From assembly GCA_023228725.1 (NCBI GenBank), contig JALOAQ010000010.1, positions 1 to 41,401 on the forward strand: a stretch of DNA of 41,401 nucleotides, read 5' to 3'. This stretch comes from Bacteroidales bacterium (GTDB lineage Bacteria; Bacteroidota; Bacteroidia; Bacteroidales; ML635J-15). The position numbers and the translations under genes were made by a program. Below, piece by piece: positions 1 to 8,869 of the stretch; within the stretch, counting starts at the first letter, position 1; each line of letters begins with the position of its first letter. Under the pieces are notes generated by a model. That model was not told where the DNA came from. It did not search any database and saw only the letters and a list, made by a program, of their open reading frames with translations.

Positions 1-1
1 A

Positions 2-3000
2 ATACATGTTGATTCAGAAGTGTTTGCAACAATTACTCCTGCAGGACCTTATTGCGAAAATGAAAATATTTCTGTGAATTTAACTGCTATAAGTTCTGGC
101 GGGACTTGGACAGGAAATGGAATTACAGACCAAACAAATGGGGTTTTTAATCCAAGCGTAGCAACAGCCGGAGATCACATAATTACTTATTCTGTTGCTA
201 ATGGTGCTTGCTCAGATACTGATAATATAATTATTCATATTGACGCAGATGTAGATGCCGGCATAACAGAAGTAGGCCCTTTCTGCGATAATGAACTCCC
301 ATTTTTATTAAATGCCGTAGATTATGGTGGTATATGGTCTGGTAATGGAGTTGTTGATAATATCTCAGGTTTATTTGCTCCTTCAGAAGCTGGTGAAGGC
401 GACCATACTATCAGTTATAGCATTGTAAATGGAATGTGTTCTGATTCTGATGAAATAATAATTCATATTGATATTTCACCTGACGCAAGCATAATTCCAG
501 TAGATCCTATTTGCGAAACTGTTGGTGAAATTACTTTGCAATCAATAAACAGTGGTGGAACTTGGTCAGGCACAGCAGTAAGTGGTAATATATTTAATCC
601 GCAAATTGCCGGACAAGGAAATCATGATATTTCTTATACCTTATACAATGGCGTATGTTACGATACAAAACACATAACTATTCATGTTGACACAATGCCA
701 TATGCAAACATTCTTCCAATAGATAGTTTCTGTGAAGATTATGAATTTGCATATTTACAAGCTACAACAAGTGGAGGAGCTTGGAGCGGAACAGGAATAA
801 CTAATGCAGAATTAGGTCAATTTTCTCCATTATTCTCTGGACCTGGCGAACATCTTATTACATATAATATTACAAACGGACTTTGTTCAAATTCTGATTC
901 TTACACAATTCATGTAAATAACTATTTAGATGCAACAATAAATCCAATAGTAAATATTTGTCAAATTTCAGACCCTATTACATTAAGTGCTGTAACGCCT
1001 GGTGGAATATGGGCAGGACAAGGGATTATTGATCCAATAAATGGAATTTTAGATCCACGCGAAGTTATTCATGGCAATAACACTATGACTTATACTGTTG
1101 CAAATGGTGCTTGCGTTTCTACTGACATTCACATTTATCAAGTTGATGAACAAATTAGTGCAGCAATTTTATCTCCATCTGATATTATCTGCCTTGATGC
1201 ACCCCCATTTCAGCTAAGCTCTTTAAATCCAGGTGGCATTTGGTCTGGAAATGGAATAGGAAATAATATTACCGGAACTTTTATTCCAAATCAAGCAGGT
1301 GTTGGAATACATACAATTTCTTACCATATTGAAAATGGCTCATGTAATGACAGTCAAGAAATTTCTATAGAAGTAATTGAAGTACCGGATGCCACAATAT
1401 TAACATCAGGAACTTATTGCGAAAACTCATCTCCAATTAGTTTAGAATCTGCAAGTCTTGGAGGAACTTGGTCCGGACCTGGCGTAGTGGGAAATAGTTT
1501 TGACCCAAGTATTGCAGGTGCAGGCGAACATATAATAACTTACTCTATTAGTATTGGGTCTTGCTCAAATTCAAGTAGTACAGTTTTATATGTTGATGAA
1601 TTTTTAGAAGCAAATATTCTTAATGATATAAATTTATTTTGTGAAAACTCTGCAGCTATTGTATTAAATGCTGAAAATTCTGGAGGTACTTGGTCTGGAA
1701 ACGGCGTAAATAATAATTATTTCAATCCTAATATTGCAGGTGAGGGAACACATACTATCACATATTCAATAGTAAATGGCCTCTGTTCAGACAGCCAAAG
1801 TATTGATTTTATAATTGATTCCTATCCAGATGTCAATATTGAATCAAATATATCAATTTGTGGAAACGAAGCTGAATTTGAACTTGAAGCAACGCCAAGC
1901 GGTGGTGTTTGGTCAGGTGTTGGAGTTGTTGGTAATAGCTTCAACCCAAGCATTAGTGGAGTTGGCAATTTTGCAATAAATTATATTGTTGAAAATGGAG
2001 CTTGTACAAGTAATAATACGCTAAACATAACTGTTCATCCAATACCAAATGCTGTTATTTCAAATAATCAAGTTTCAAATTGCGAAAATTCCCCAAGTTT
2101 TGTGCTTGTTGCCTCTCCACCCGGAGGAACATTTTCTGGCAATGGAATAGACGGAGTAATGTTTAATCCAAGCCTTGCAGGAATAGGAGACCACGAAATT
2201 CAATATAATGTAACAAACAGTTTTGGCTGTTCCGATTCTGCAACAGTTGTTATTACAGTTAATAGTATTCCGGATATAACATTTACACTTTCAGAAACTG
2301 AAATTTGCTATAACGCGGAAAATATTGAGTTAATTGCAAGTCCTAGTGGTGGAAGTTTTTCTGGAAATGCTGTAATTGGAAATCAATTCTCCCCTATTCT
2401 TGCCGGTGCAGGAGAGCATACAATTACTTATAATTATACTAGTAACGAAAATTGTTCAAATTTTGCCGAACAAACATTTACAGTTTCCGAACCAATCATT
2501 ATTAATTTAACAGGACAAAACTTATCTTGTAATTCTGATAATACAGGAAGTATTGAATTTGAAATTACTGGTGGAGTGCCAAATTACATCTCATATTGGA
2601 ATGTTATGCCATGGTCAACAGACAGTCCAATGAACACAATAGAAAACCTTGCTGCAGGATTATATAAAATAACGGTTATTGACTCGTGGAATTGCTCCGA
2701 AACTGATTCAATAATAATTACAGAACCCGAAATCTTGCAAGTTGAAATTTTATCTTATGGAAATCCATTGTGCCATAACGACTCTAATGGTTTTGCAGAC
2801 GCAAGTGTAAGTGGTGGAACTAGTCCATATTTTTATTCTTGGGATAATGAATATAATTCAAACTCATCTTCAATAGATAACCTAGCCGCAGGAACATATA
2901 ACATTACTGTTACCGACAATAATTCTTGCTCTGCTAGTAATTTTATAAATTTAATTAATCACGATCCTCTAATTGTAAGCATAAGTTCTTATTCAAATGT

Positions 3001-4603
3001 TATTTGCGGAGACGAAAATTCAGGCGAAATAAGTATTAGCCTTAGTGGAGGTGTTGAACCCTATACATATTTATGGAATAATAATGCTAACACGCAAAAT
3101 ATAAGTAATTTGCCTGCAGGATTTTACGAAGTAAGCGTTTATGATACTAATTCTTGTTCTGCAACAGCAAACATAAGTATAAATAATCCAAGTGATTTAA
3201 CAATTAAAGTAAATTCAAGCGATATTGTTTGTACTCACAATTTAGGCTCTGCTTCTGTTGTTGTTGAAACAGGAGAATTCCCATTTACTTACCAATGGTC
3301 AAATGGCGAAACCAACAGCAATATTTCAAACCTTCAAGCGGGAACTTATTATATCACAGTAAAAGATGCTAATAATTGTATAGCTACAGATTTTGCAGAT
3401 ATTCAAATTCTTGGGAATATTGATGTCGCAATACTTCAAAATTTAGAAAATAATTGTTTTGGAGATTCAAATGCCGAACTAGAAGCATATTCAACAAACG
3501 CTACCGAGCCTGTTAATTACCAATGGTCAAACGGAGCAAATACAAAAACTATAAGTAATTTACCAGCAGGAAATTATGAACTCTTTATATTAGACGCTTG
3601 GGGTTGCTCAAACACTGCCAGCAAAATTGTAAAAGATGGAATTAAAATTAAGTTAAATGCTAATATTACAGCTTTTGGTTGCTACGGAGAATCTAAGGGT
3701 TCTATATCTTTACAAATTTCAGGTGGGCAAAGTCCATATGATATATTATGGAGCAATGGTGAAAATTCAGAAATTCTGCATAACCTAAATGCCGGAAATT
3801 ATTACGTTACTGTAACTGACGCAAACGAATGTATGGCATTAGGAAGTTATACTGTGAATAATCCTGCTTCGCCTTTGTCTTTACAAATTTTCAAAAAAGA
3901 TATTTCTTGTTATGGTTATACAGATGGAGAAATTAGCATAAGTGCTAAGGGTGGTAGTCCGGAATATTCATATTTATGGAAATATAATAATCATAATTTT
4001 ACAGGCTCTTCTGCTTCAAACTTATCTGGCGGAATTTATAATATTACTGTTGTTGATTCTCAAAATTGCGACTTAGACACATTAGTTGTAATAAATGAGC
4101 CAAAACCAATTGAATATTCTTTTGTGAGTGTAAATCCTAGTTGTATTGGTAATGATGACGGATATATTGAAATTTCAATTATTGGCGGAAAACCTCCATA
4201 TAATATTAGCTGGGCTAATCAAACAGCAGCTTCTGAAATTATTACTGGACTAAAACAAGGAGCTTATATGTTTACTTTTACTGATAATAATGGTTGTAAA
4301 ACAGAAGCAAATCTTGTTGAACTAATTGATGATGATTTAGATTGTTTAAAAATTCCTAACGCATTTTCACCAAATGGAGACGGTATAAACGATACTTGGA
4401 TAATTGAAAATATCGAAGATTTTCCTTGGGCAACAATACATGTTTTTAATAGGTGGGGGCAACTTATGTTTGAAGGTAAAGGAAACAGCGAACATTGGGA
4501 TGGAACATTTAATGGAAAGCCTGTTCCAACAGGTTCATACCTTTATACCGTAGATTTACACAATGGAACTAAACATTGCGGAATAGTTACAATAATTTAT
4601 TAA
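2..4603 (+). CDS. Giant secreted repeat protein with SprB-type repeats and T9SS type B (gliding-motility-associated) C-terminal domain, 5' partial
   Basis: The reading frame is open from the left edge, so the N-terminus and signal peptide lie outside; 1533 residues are visible. Numbering from the GTG at position 20, residues 1-829 hold 11 tandem units of about 75 residues with a GGTWSGNG core, an AGxGxHxITY strand and an NGxCSD end. Residues 830 to about 1440 hold 8 SprB-like units of about 76 residues (GGxxPYxYxWSNG, NLxAGxYxVTVTD). The last 85 residues carry NAFSPNGDGINDTW, FNRWGQ and a YLYTVDL strand, the gliding-motility-associated C-terminal domain used as a type B T9SS signal. It is therefore inferred to be exported by T9SS and surface-bound or released, probably as an adhesin. 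Every complete unit of both families has two cysteines. It converges on the purF-like gene with a 13-nt gap. The family call is firm; the biological role is inferred. Confidence 0.85.
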   Translation: MHVDSEVFATITPAGPYCENENISVNLTAISSGGTWTGNGITDQTNGVFNPSVATAGDHIITYSVANGACSDTDNIIIHIDADVDAGITEVGPFCDNELPFLLNAVDYGGIWSGNGVVDNISGLFAPSEAGEGDHTISYSIVNGMCSDSDEIIIHIDISPDASIIPVDPICETVGEITLQSINSGGTWSGTAVSGNIFNPQIAGQGNHDISYTLYNGVCYDTKHITIHVDTMPYANILPIDSFCEDYEFAYLQATTSGGAWSGTGITNAELGQFSPLFSGPGEHLITYNITNGLCSNSDSYTIHVNNYLDATINPIVNICQISDPITLSAVTPGGIWAGQGIIDPINGILDPREVIHGNNTMTYTVANGACVSTDIHIYQVDEQISAAILSPSDIICLDAPPFQLSSLNPGGIWSGNGIGNNITGTFIPNQAGVGIHTISYHIENGSCNDSQEISIEVIEVPDATILTSGTYCENSSPISLESASLGGTWSGPGVVGNSFDPSIAGAGEHIITYSISIGSCSNSSSTVLYVDEFLEANILNDINLFCENSAAIVLNAENSGGTWSGNGVNNNYFNPNIAGEGTHTITYSIVNGLCSDSQSIDFIIDSYPDVNIESNISICGNEAEFELEATPSGGVWSGVGVVGNSFNPSISGVGNFAINYIVENGACTSNNTLNITVHPIPNAVISNNQVSNCENSPSFVLVASPPGGTFSGNGIDGVMFNPSLAGIGDHEIQYNVTNSFGCSDSATVVITVNSIPDITFTLSETEICYNAENIELIASPSGGSFSGNAVIGNQFSPILAGAGEHTITYNYTSNENCSNFAEQTFTVSEPIIINLTGQNLSCNSDNTGSIEFEITGGVPNYISYWNVMPWSTDSPMNTIENLAAGLYKITVIDSWNCSETDSIIITEPEILQVEILSYGNPLCHNDSNGFADASVSGGTSPYFYSWDNEYNSNSSSIDNLAAGTYNITVTDNNSCSASNFINLINHDPLIVSISSYSNVICGDENSGEISISLSGGVEPYTYLWNNNANTQNISNLPAGFYEVSVYDTNSCSATANISINNPSDLTIKVNSSDIVCTHNLGSASVVVETGEFPFTYQWSNGETNSNISNLQAGTYYITVKDANNCIATDFADIQILGNIDVAILQNLENNCFGDSNAELEAYSTNATEPVNYQWSNGANTKTISNLPAGNYELFILDAWGCSNTASKIVKDGIKIKLNANITAFGCYGESKGSISLQISGGQSPYDILWSNGENSEILHNLNAGNYYVTVTDANECMALGSYTVNNPASPLSLQIFKKDISCYGYTDGEISISAKGGSPEYSYLWKYNNHNFTGSSASNLSGGIYNITVVDSQNCDLDTLVVINEPKPIEYSFVSVNPSCIGNDDGYIEISIIGGKPPYNISWANQTAASEIITGLKQGAYMFTFTDNNGCKTEANLVELIDDDLDCLKIPNAFSPNGDGINDTWIIENIEDFPWATIHVFNRWGQLMFEGKGNSEHWDGTFNGKPVPTGSYLYTVDLHNGTKHCGIVTIIY
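20..2506 (+). repeat. Eleven tandem ~75-residue Ig-like repeats (protein-level)
   Basis: Eleven consecutive units of about 225 nt, each with a cysteine near the start, a GG(T/I/V)W(S/A)G turn, an AGxGxH(T/I)I(T/S)Y strand and a second cysteine about 50 residues after the first. A twelfth unit ends at the left edge. The copies are diverged at nucleotide level, so this is an old expansion, not a recent slippage array. Confidence 0.85.
2507..4330 (+). repeat. Eight tandem SprB-type repeats (protein-level)
   Basis: Eight units of about 76 residues with C-x-G-(D/E)-x-x-G near the start, a GGxxPYxYxW(S/N)NG segment, (N/D)LxAGxYxVTVTD and a second cysteine after the last strand. This is the pattern of the SprB repeat named after the Flavobacterium gliding adhesin. 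Unit 5 has lost the GG turn and unit 1 has an insertion after the central strand. Confidence 0.8.
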
Positions 4604-4616
4604 GAAGAAAGGATTT

Positions 4617-6518
4617 TTAGTAAGCCCTTTTATTTATATTTTCATAAAAATTAATAAATGAACGAGTTACAACTTTATTCCCTCCTGGAGTTGGATAATT
4701 ACCTGTAAAATACCAATCTCCATGATTTTTTGGACAAGCCAAATGCAAATCTTCAATTTTTTGAAAAATCACTTGGAATTTTGCTTTAATAGTATCATTT
4801 TTTATTAAATCAGCTATTTTTTCTGAAATTTCACCTGCTGAAAATTCTTTATAAATATTTCTTACATAATTAACAACATCTTCCTTAGGTAAATTTTCTT
4901 GATCTTTACAAAGTTGGTAAACCTCTTCTATTAAACCTTCTTTATTATTTTCTTTTAACAAGGCAATTATTGCTTGAAAAGCAATAAAATCACTTATCTT
5001 AGCCATATCTATACCATAACAATCCGGGTATCTAATTTGAGGAGCAGAAGACACTATAATTATTTTTTTAGGTTCTAATCTGTCTAAAATTTTTAAAATA
5101 CTTTTTTTCAAAGTTGTTCCCCTAACAATACTATCGTCAATTATTACAAGATTATCTATCCTTTTATTAATAGTTTTATAAGTAATATCATAAACATGTT
5201 TTACCATTTCATCTCTATCTTTATCTTGTGTAATAAAGGTTCGCATTTTTACGTCTTTAACAGCAACTTTCTCAACTCTTGGTCTAAGTTCTAATAGTTT
5301 TATTATCTCCTCATCCGACATTTTATCGACTTTCTCACGAATTTGTTTAGTTTTATATTCATTCAAATGAGTTTCTAAGCCTTTAAGCATCCCATAAAAA
5401 GCAATTTCGGCAGTATTTGGGATAAAAGAAAAAACAGTATTTTCAAAATCGTAATCAATAGCCTTCAATATGCTTGGAACTAAAAGTTCACCAAGTTTTT
5501 TTCTTTCATTGTAAATTTCGTAATCTGTACCTCTTGAGAAATATATTCTTTCAAAACTACATGGAGTCTTTTTTTCCGGGATTTTAATCATTTCAGTACT
5601 AATTTCGCCATTTTTCTTAATAATTAAACCCATCCCTGGTTCTAATTCCTTAACTTGCTCTGCGGTAACATTCAAAGCAGTTTGAATAGCCGGGCGTTCT
5701 GAAGCTGCAACAAAAATTTCCTCATCATAATAATAAAATGCAGGTCTAATTCCCCAAGGATCTCTCATCAAAAAACTATCTCCATGTCCTGTAACTCCAC
5801 CCATTACATAACCTCCATCCCAATTTGCAGTTGTTTCTCTTAAAACTTTAGCTAAATCAATATTTTCTTCAATTAAATTAGTAATTTCATTATTTTTATA
5901 GCCTTGATTTTTATACTCTCGAAAAAGTTTTTGATTTTCTTCTTCCATAAACAAACCTATCAACTCTAAGGCTGTTACAGTGTCGGAACACTCTTTTGGA
6001 TGTTGCCCAAAATCGATTAAATATTGAAATAACTCATCAACATTTGTAAGATTAAAATTACCCGCTAAGGCTAAAGTTTTACTCCGCCAATTACTAACTC
6101 TTAATAAAGGGTGAACAAATTCTATATGATCTTTTCCATAAGTAGCATAGCGTAAATGCCCCATATACAAATCGCATACAAAGTCTAAATTTTGTTTAGC
6201 CCAATCGGCTTCTAAAGCTTTTTCAGGATTTTCTTTTATAGCAGAATCAAAACTTTTATAAATTTCAGTAAAACAATCAATAATTGGAGTTGCACTTGCC
6301 GAGCGTTTTCTATGCATATATTTTAAGCCTGCTTGCATATTTAATTTTAAACCTAAAACCCCGGCACCATCTTGTCCTCGGTTGTGCTGTTTTTCCATTA
6401 ACAAGTACAATTTATTTACGCCATATCGCCAAGTTCCGTATTTTTCTTGATAATAAGATAAAGGTTTTCTTAATCGCATCAAGGCAATTCCACACTCATG
6501 TTTTATTTGATCGCTCAT
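4617..6518 (-). CDS. purF: Long PurF-family amidophosphoribosyltransferase (class II glutamine amidotransferase plus PRTase)
   Basis: This 633-residue protein combines an N-terminal Ntn glutaminase with a phosphoribosyltransferase domain, the PurF arrangement that makes phosphoribosylamine from PRPP and glutamine. I chose the ATG at 6518 because it puts Cys9 in MSDQIKHECGIA, matching a short propeptide before the nucleophile cysteine; an ATG 51 nt upstream would overlap the promoter. NRGQDGAG, MGHLRYAT, MRTFI and the PRPP loop VIIDDSIVRGTT (about 457-468) are clear. It is longer than the usual PurF of roughly 470-510 residues, with extra sequence in the glutaminase half and between the domains. 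The usual HNGNL oxyanion segment reads AGNFNL. The C-terminus has CPKNHGDWYFTGNYPTPGG, which I remember from long Bacteroidota homologues. It may be the main PurF or a paralogue; no purine genes lie nearby. Confidence 0.75.
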   Translation of the reverse strand: MSDQIKHECGIALMRLRKPLSYYQEKYGTWRYGVNKLYLLMEKQHNRGQDGAGVLGLKLNMQAGLKYMHRKRSASATPIIDCFTEIYKSFDSAIKENPEKALEADWAKQNLDFVCDLYMGHLRYATYGKDHIEFVHPLLRVSNWRSKTLALAGNFNLTNVDELFQYLIDFGQHPKECSDTVTALELIGLFMEEENQKLFREYKNQGYKNNEITNLIEENIDLAKVLRETTANWDGGYVMGGVTGHGDSFLMRDPWGIRPAFYYYDEEIFVAASERPAIQTALNVTAEQVKELEPGMGLIIKKNGEISTEMIKIPEKKTPCSFERIYFSRGTDYEIYNERKKLGELLVPSILKAIDYDFENTVFSFIPNTAEIAFYGMLKGLETHLNEYKTKQIREKVDKMSDEEIIKLLELRPRVEKVAVKDVKMRTFITQDKDRDEMVKHVYDITYKTINKRIDNLVIIDDSIVRGTTLKKSILKILDRLEPKKIIIVSSAPQIRYPDCYGIDMAKISDFIAFQAIIALLKENNKEGLIEEVYQLCKDQENLPKEDVVNYVRNIYKEFSAGEISEKIADLIKNDTIKAKFQVIFQKIEDLHLACPKNHGDWYFTGNYPTPGGNKVVTRSFINFYENINKRAY

Positions 6519-6566
6519 AGATAAAAATCTGACAGTTAAGTAGTTAAAATTTAAGCATATAATTGG

Positions 6567-6598
6567 CAAATCTACAAATTTTTAACTAATTTTAGCAA
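6567..6598 (-). promoter_or_regulatory. Probable promoter of the purF-like gene
   Basis: On the minus strand a TAGATTTG box (6574-6567) fits the Bacteroidota -7 consensus TAnnTTTG, and a TTG (6598-6596) lies 21 nt upstream. The predicted leader is about 40 nt. This placement also argues against starting the gene at 6569. Confidence 0.5.
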
Positions 6599-6717
6599 TA
6601 TATTTTAATATTTCTTAACAATAAAATTTAGGCTATAATAAACTTGTTGTTTTCAATTCAGGCTTAGCAAAAACAAACAAATGCAAAAGTATTATGTAAT
6701 AAACTATAGTATTTTAG

Positions 6718-6725
6718 TATATTTG
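6718..6725 (+). promoter_or_regulatory. -7 promoter box upstream of the DUF58 gene
   Basis: TATATTTG matches TAnnTTTG and ends 13 nt before the ATG at 6739, which implies a leader of only several nucleotides. I see no good -33 TTTG. Confidence 0.35.
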
Positions 6726-6738
6726 CAAAAATTATTAA

Positions 6739-7665
6739 ATGGAAAACCTAAGAGACATAGAATATTTTCCAGAGTTTGACAATCTTGAGTTTATTGCATC
6801 ACAAGTTGTTGAAGGATTTATTACCGGTTTACATAAAAGTCCTTTTCATGGTTTTTCGGTTGAATTTGCCGAACATCGCCTATATAACAAAGGTGAAAGC
6901 ACAAAACATATTGATTGGAAACTTTATGCACGTAGTGAAAAGCTTTTTATAAAACGCTACGAAGAAGAAACAAACTTGCGTGGACAGATATTTTTAGATA
7001 TTTCCTCATCTATGCTTTTCCCATATGATAATAAAATTATAAATAAACTTAGTTTCTCAATTTATACTTCAGCTGCTTTAATCTATCTACTACTTAAACA
7101 GCGTGATGCGGTTGGACTTTCTACATTTGATGACGAAATTAAATTTCATACAAATGCTCGATCTTCTCAAGTGCATTTACAAGTTGTTTATAATGAATTA
7201 AGGAAATATCTAAATCCAAGAAACATTGGATTACAAAGAAAAACAAATACTGCAGAAGTACTTCACCAACTTGCAGAAATTATAAATAAACGCTCTTTAG
7301 TTATTATTTTTAGCGATATGCTTACAAGTAAGGACGAAGATTCTGAAAGACTTTTTGCAGCACTGCAACACTTAAAATATAATAAACACGAAGTCATTAT
7401 CTTTCACGTTACAGATAAAAAATTTGAACAAGAGTTTGCTTTTTCTAATAGACCTTACAAGTTTATTGATTTAGAAAGCGGAAATATTCTAAAATTAAAC
7501 CCAAACGAAATTAGAGAAACTTATATAGAAAGAACTCAAAATTTGGTAAAAGAGCTTACTAATCGTTCAATTCAATACGGAATCGATATAATTGAAGCCG
7601 ATATAAACAAAGACTTTAGCGAAGTTTTAAAGCCTTATTTAATAAAAAGAGCTAAATACTTTTAA
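6739..7665 (+). CDS. DUF58 family protein with a vWA-type metal site
   Basis: This 308-residue protein has the DUF58 signature over residues 38-78 (GFSVEFAEHRLYNKGES, HIDWKLYAR, EEE) followed by a von Willebrand A-like DxSxS metal site at D87, S89 and S91. No signal peptide or membrane segment is visible, so it is probably cytoplasmic. Family members are often encoded beside MoxR AAA ATPases and Bat proteins and are thought to act as adaptors in complex assembly or envelope stress. Here no MoxR or Bat gene is adjacent, so the partner must be elsewhere. It is divergent from the purF-like gene and convergent with the OmpA lipoprotein gene. The family call is strong; the precise function is unknown. 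Confidence 0.85.
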   Translation: MENLRDIEYFPEFDNLEFIASQVVEGFITGLHKSPFHGFSVEFAEHRLYNKGESTKHIDWKLYARSEKLFIKRYEEETNLRGQIFLDISSSMLFPYDNKIINKLSFSIYTSAALIYLLLKQRDAVGLSTFDDEIKFHTNARSSQVHLQVVYNELRKYLNPRNIGLQRKTNTAEVLHQLAEIINKRSLVIIFSDMLTSKDEDSERLFAALQHLKYNKHEVIIFHVTDKKFEQEFAFSNRPYKFIDLESGNILKLNPNEIRETYIERTQNLVKELTNRSIQYGIDIIEADINKDFSEVLKPYLIKRAKYF

Positions 7666-7684
7666 AAAACGAAAATAAGTATTT
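7654..7684. terminator. Weak inverted repeat between convergent DUF58 and OmpA genes
   Basis: AAATACTT (7654-7661) is the reverse complement of AAGTATTT (7677-7684) with a 15-nt loop. The DUF58 stop codon lies in the loop and the OmpA stop begins at the right arm. The stem is AT-rich with no long T run, so a terminator role is only possible. Confidence 0.25.
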
Positions 7685-8724
7685 TACTTAGCATTCATTA
7701 TTTTATATAACTCATCTAAATTAGGAGTAAGAATAATTTCTGTACGGCGGTTTTTAGCTCTTGCCTCTGTTGTTTTTGCAGTATCAACAGGTAAATAAGG
7801 ACCTCTTCCTGCGGCAGTTAATCTTTTTGGGTCAATATTTGAATTATCTAAAAGAATTTTAACAATAGAAGTTGCTCTTTTAGCACTTAAATCCCAATTA
7901 TCTTGAATATTTCCACTGCCTGAATAAGCCAATTCATCAGTATGACCTTCAATCATAATATTAATATCTTGATTATTTTCAAGAACAGCAGCAAGATTTT
8001 TTAAAGCTTGTACACCTTTGGTATCAACATCCCATTTACCTGATTTAAACAAAAGTTTTTCATCAAGCGAAACATAAACTTTCCCGTCTCGTTGTGTAAC
8101 AGTAAGTCCATCTCCTTCAAAGCCAACTAAAGCGTCAGAAACTTTTTTACGCAGAGCATTCATCACAGAATCTTGAGCATCTAAGCGAGCCTGTAAATCT
8201 TGGACTTTTGCATTTTGTTCTGCCAATTCTTTTTCTTTAAGTTCGTTTTGAATTCTAAGTGCCTCAAGACTGCCTCTCTCTTGATTTAATCTTGCCTCTA
8301 AATTACGCAAATCGTCTTCTTTTCTTTGTAGCTCTTCACGTGTTTGTTGCAAAAGAGCCATAGCTTTTTGTGCGTCTGCATCTGCCCCTTGCCTAAGTTT
8401 CTCTTGATTTGCCAATAATTGAGAATACAAATCATTAATTTTATCATACTGCACAGTTAGCGTTCTATAGGCATTCCCCTTAATCAAAGTATCTGTCGCC
8501 AAGGCATTATTATCTCCTTTTAACTTATCAAACTGAGCTTGTAATTCATTGTTTGAACTTGTTAATCTTTCGTTTTCTTTTTTGAGTTCGTCTCTTTCTT
8601 CTTGATATTTATCTTTCAATGCTTTAACATCTTCGAACTGACGAGCGGGCACACAAGAGAATACTACACTTGCAATAGCAAGAATAATAAACATTTGTTT
8701 AATAAATGATTTTTTCATTGACAT
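7684..8724 (-). CDS. OmpA-family outer-membrane lipoprotein with long coiled coil
   Basis: The 346-residue product starts with a lipoprotein signal peptide (hydrophobic stretch 11-23, cysteine at 24 after VVFS). Residues about 31-195 are rich in heptad-like Leu, Glu, Lys and Gln and should form a long coiled coil. Residues about 205-335 are an OmpA-like peptidoglycan-binding domain with IMIEGHTDE, LSAKRATSIV and the terminal NRRTEI. The likely role is anchoring the outer membrane to peptidoglycan, the coiled coil acting as a spacer across the periplasm. A second ATG at 8718 (MKKSFIK) is an equally plausible start. A TATTTTTG box lies upstream. Similar lipoproteins are common in Bacteroidota; I do not assign a gene name. 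Confidence 0.85.
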   Translation of the reverse strand: MSMKKSFIKQMFIILAIASVVFSCVPARQFEDVKALKDKYQEERDELKKENERLTSSNNELQAQFDKLKGDNNALATDTLIKGNAYRTLTVQYDKINDLYSQLLANQEKLRQGADADAQKAMALLQQTREELQRKEDDLRNLEARLNQERGSLEALRIQNELKEKELAEQNAKVQDLQARLDAQDSVMNALRKKVSDALVGFEGDGLTVTQRDGKVYVSLDEKLLFKSGKWDVDTKGVQALKNLAAVLENNQDINIMIEGHTDELAYSGSGNIQDNWDLSAKRATSIVKILLDNSNIDPKRLTAAGRGPYLPVDTAKTTEARAKNRRTEIILTPNLDELYKIMNAK

Positions 8725-8741
8725 AAAATTTAATGTTTATA

Positions 8742-8749
8742 CAAAAATA
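8742..8749 (-). promoter_or_regulatory. -7 promoter box upstream of the OmpA lipoprotein gene
   Basis: TATTTTTG on the minus strand fits TAnnTTTG and ends 17 nt before the first ATG. No clear -33 element is visible. Confidence 0.35.
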
Positions 8750-8853
8750 ACTAAGTTAATTAAAAAACACATATTTATATTGATAATTTTATTTACAAGT
8801 ATATGTTAATTGAAAATATAAACAAGATATACCATTTTTGATTTTAAAATTCT

Positions 8854-8861
8854 TATTTTTG
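8854..8861 (+). promoter_or_regulatory. -7 promoter box of dxs, almost abutting the start codon
   Basis: TATTTTTG fits TAnnTTTG and ends only 8 nt before the dxs ATG at 8870, so a transcript from it would have almost no leader. No -33 TTTG is present at the expected distance. Confidence 0.4.
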
Positions 8862-8869
8862 CATTTACT

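Noticed and set aside
20..2506. CRISPR array or DNA-level tandem repeat at the left end
   Set aside because: The periodicity is in an intact reading frame, about 225 nt per unit with diverged nucleotides, so it is protein-domain repetition.
4595..4659. 9-bp inverted repeat ATTTATTAA/TTAATAAAT at the convergent end of the giant repeat gene and purF
   Set aside because: The loop is 47 nt and the arms are pure A/T in an AT-rich context, so chance is likely.
6284..6520. Plus-strand open frame opposite the start of the purF-like gene
   Set aside because: It is fully antisense to conserved PurF-family coding sequence and shows no recognisable motif.
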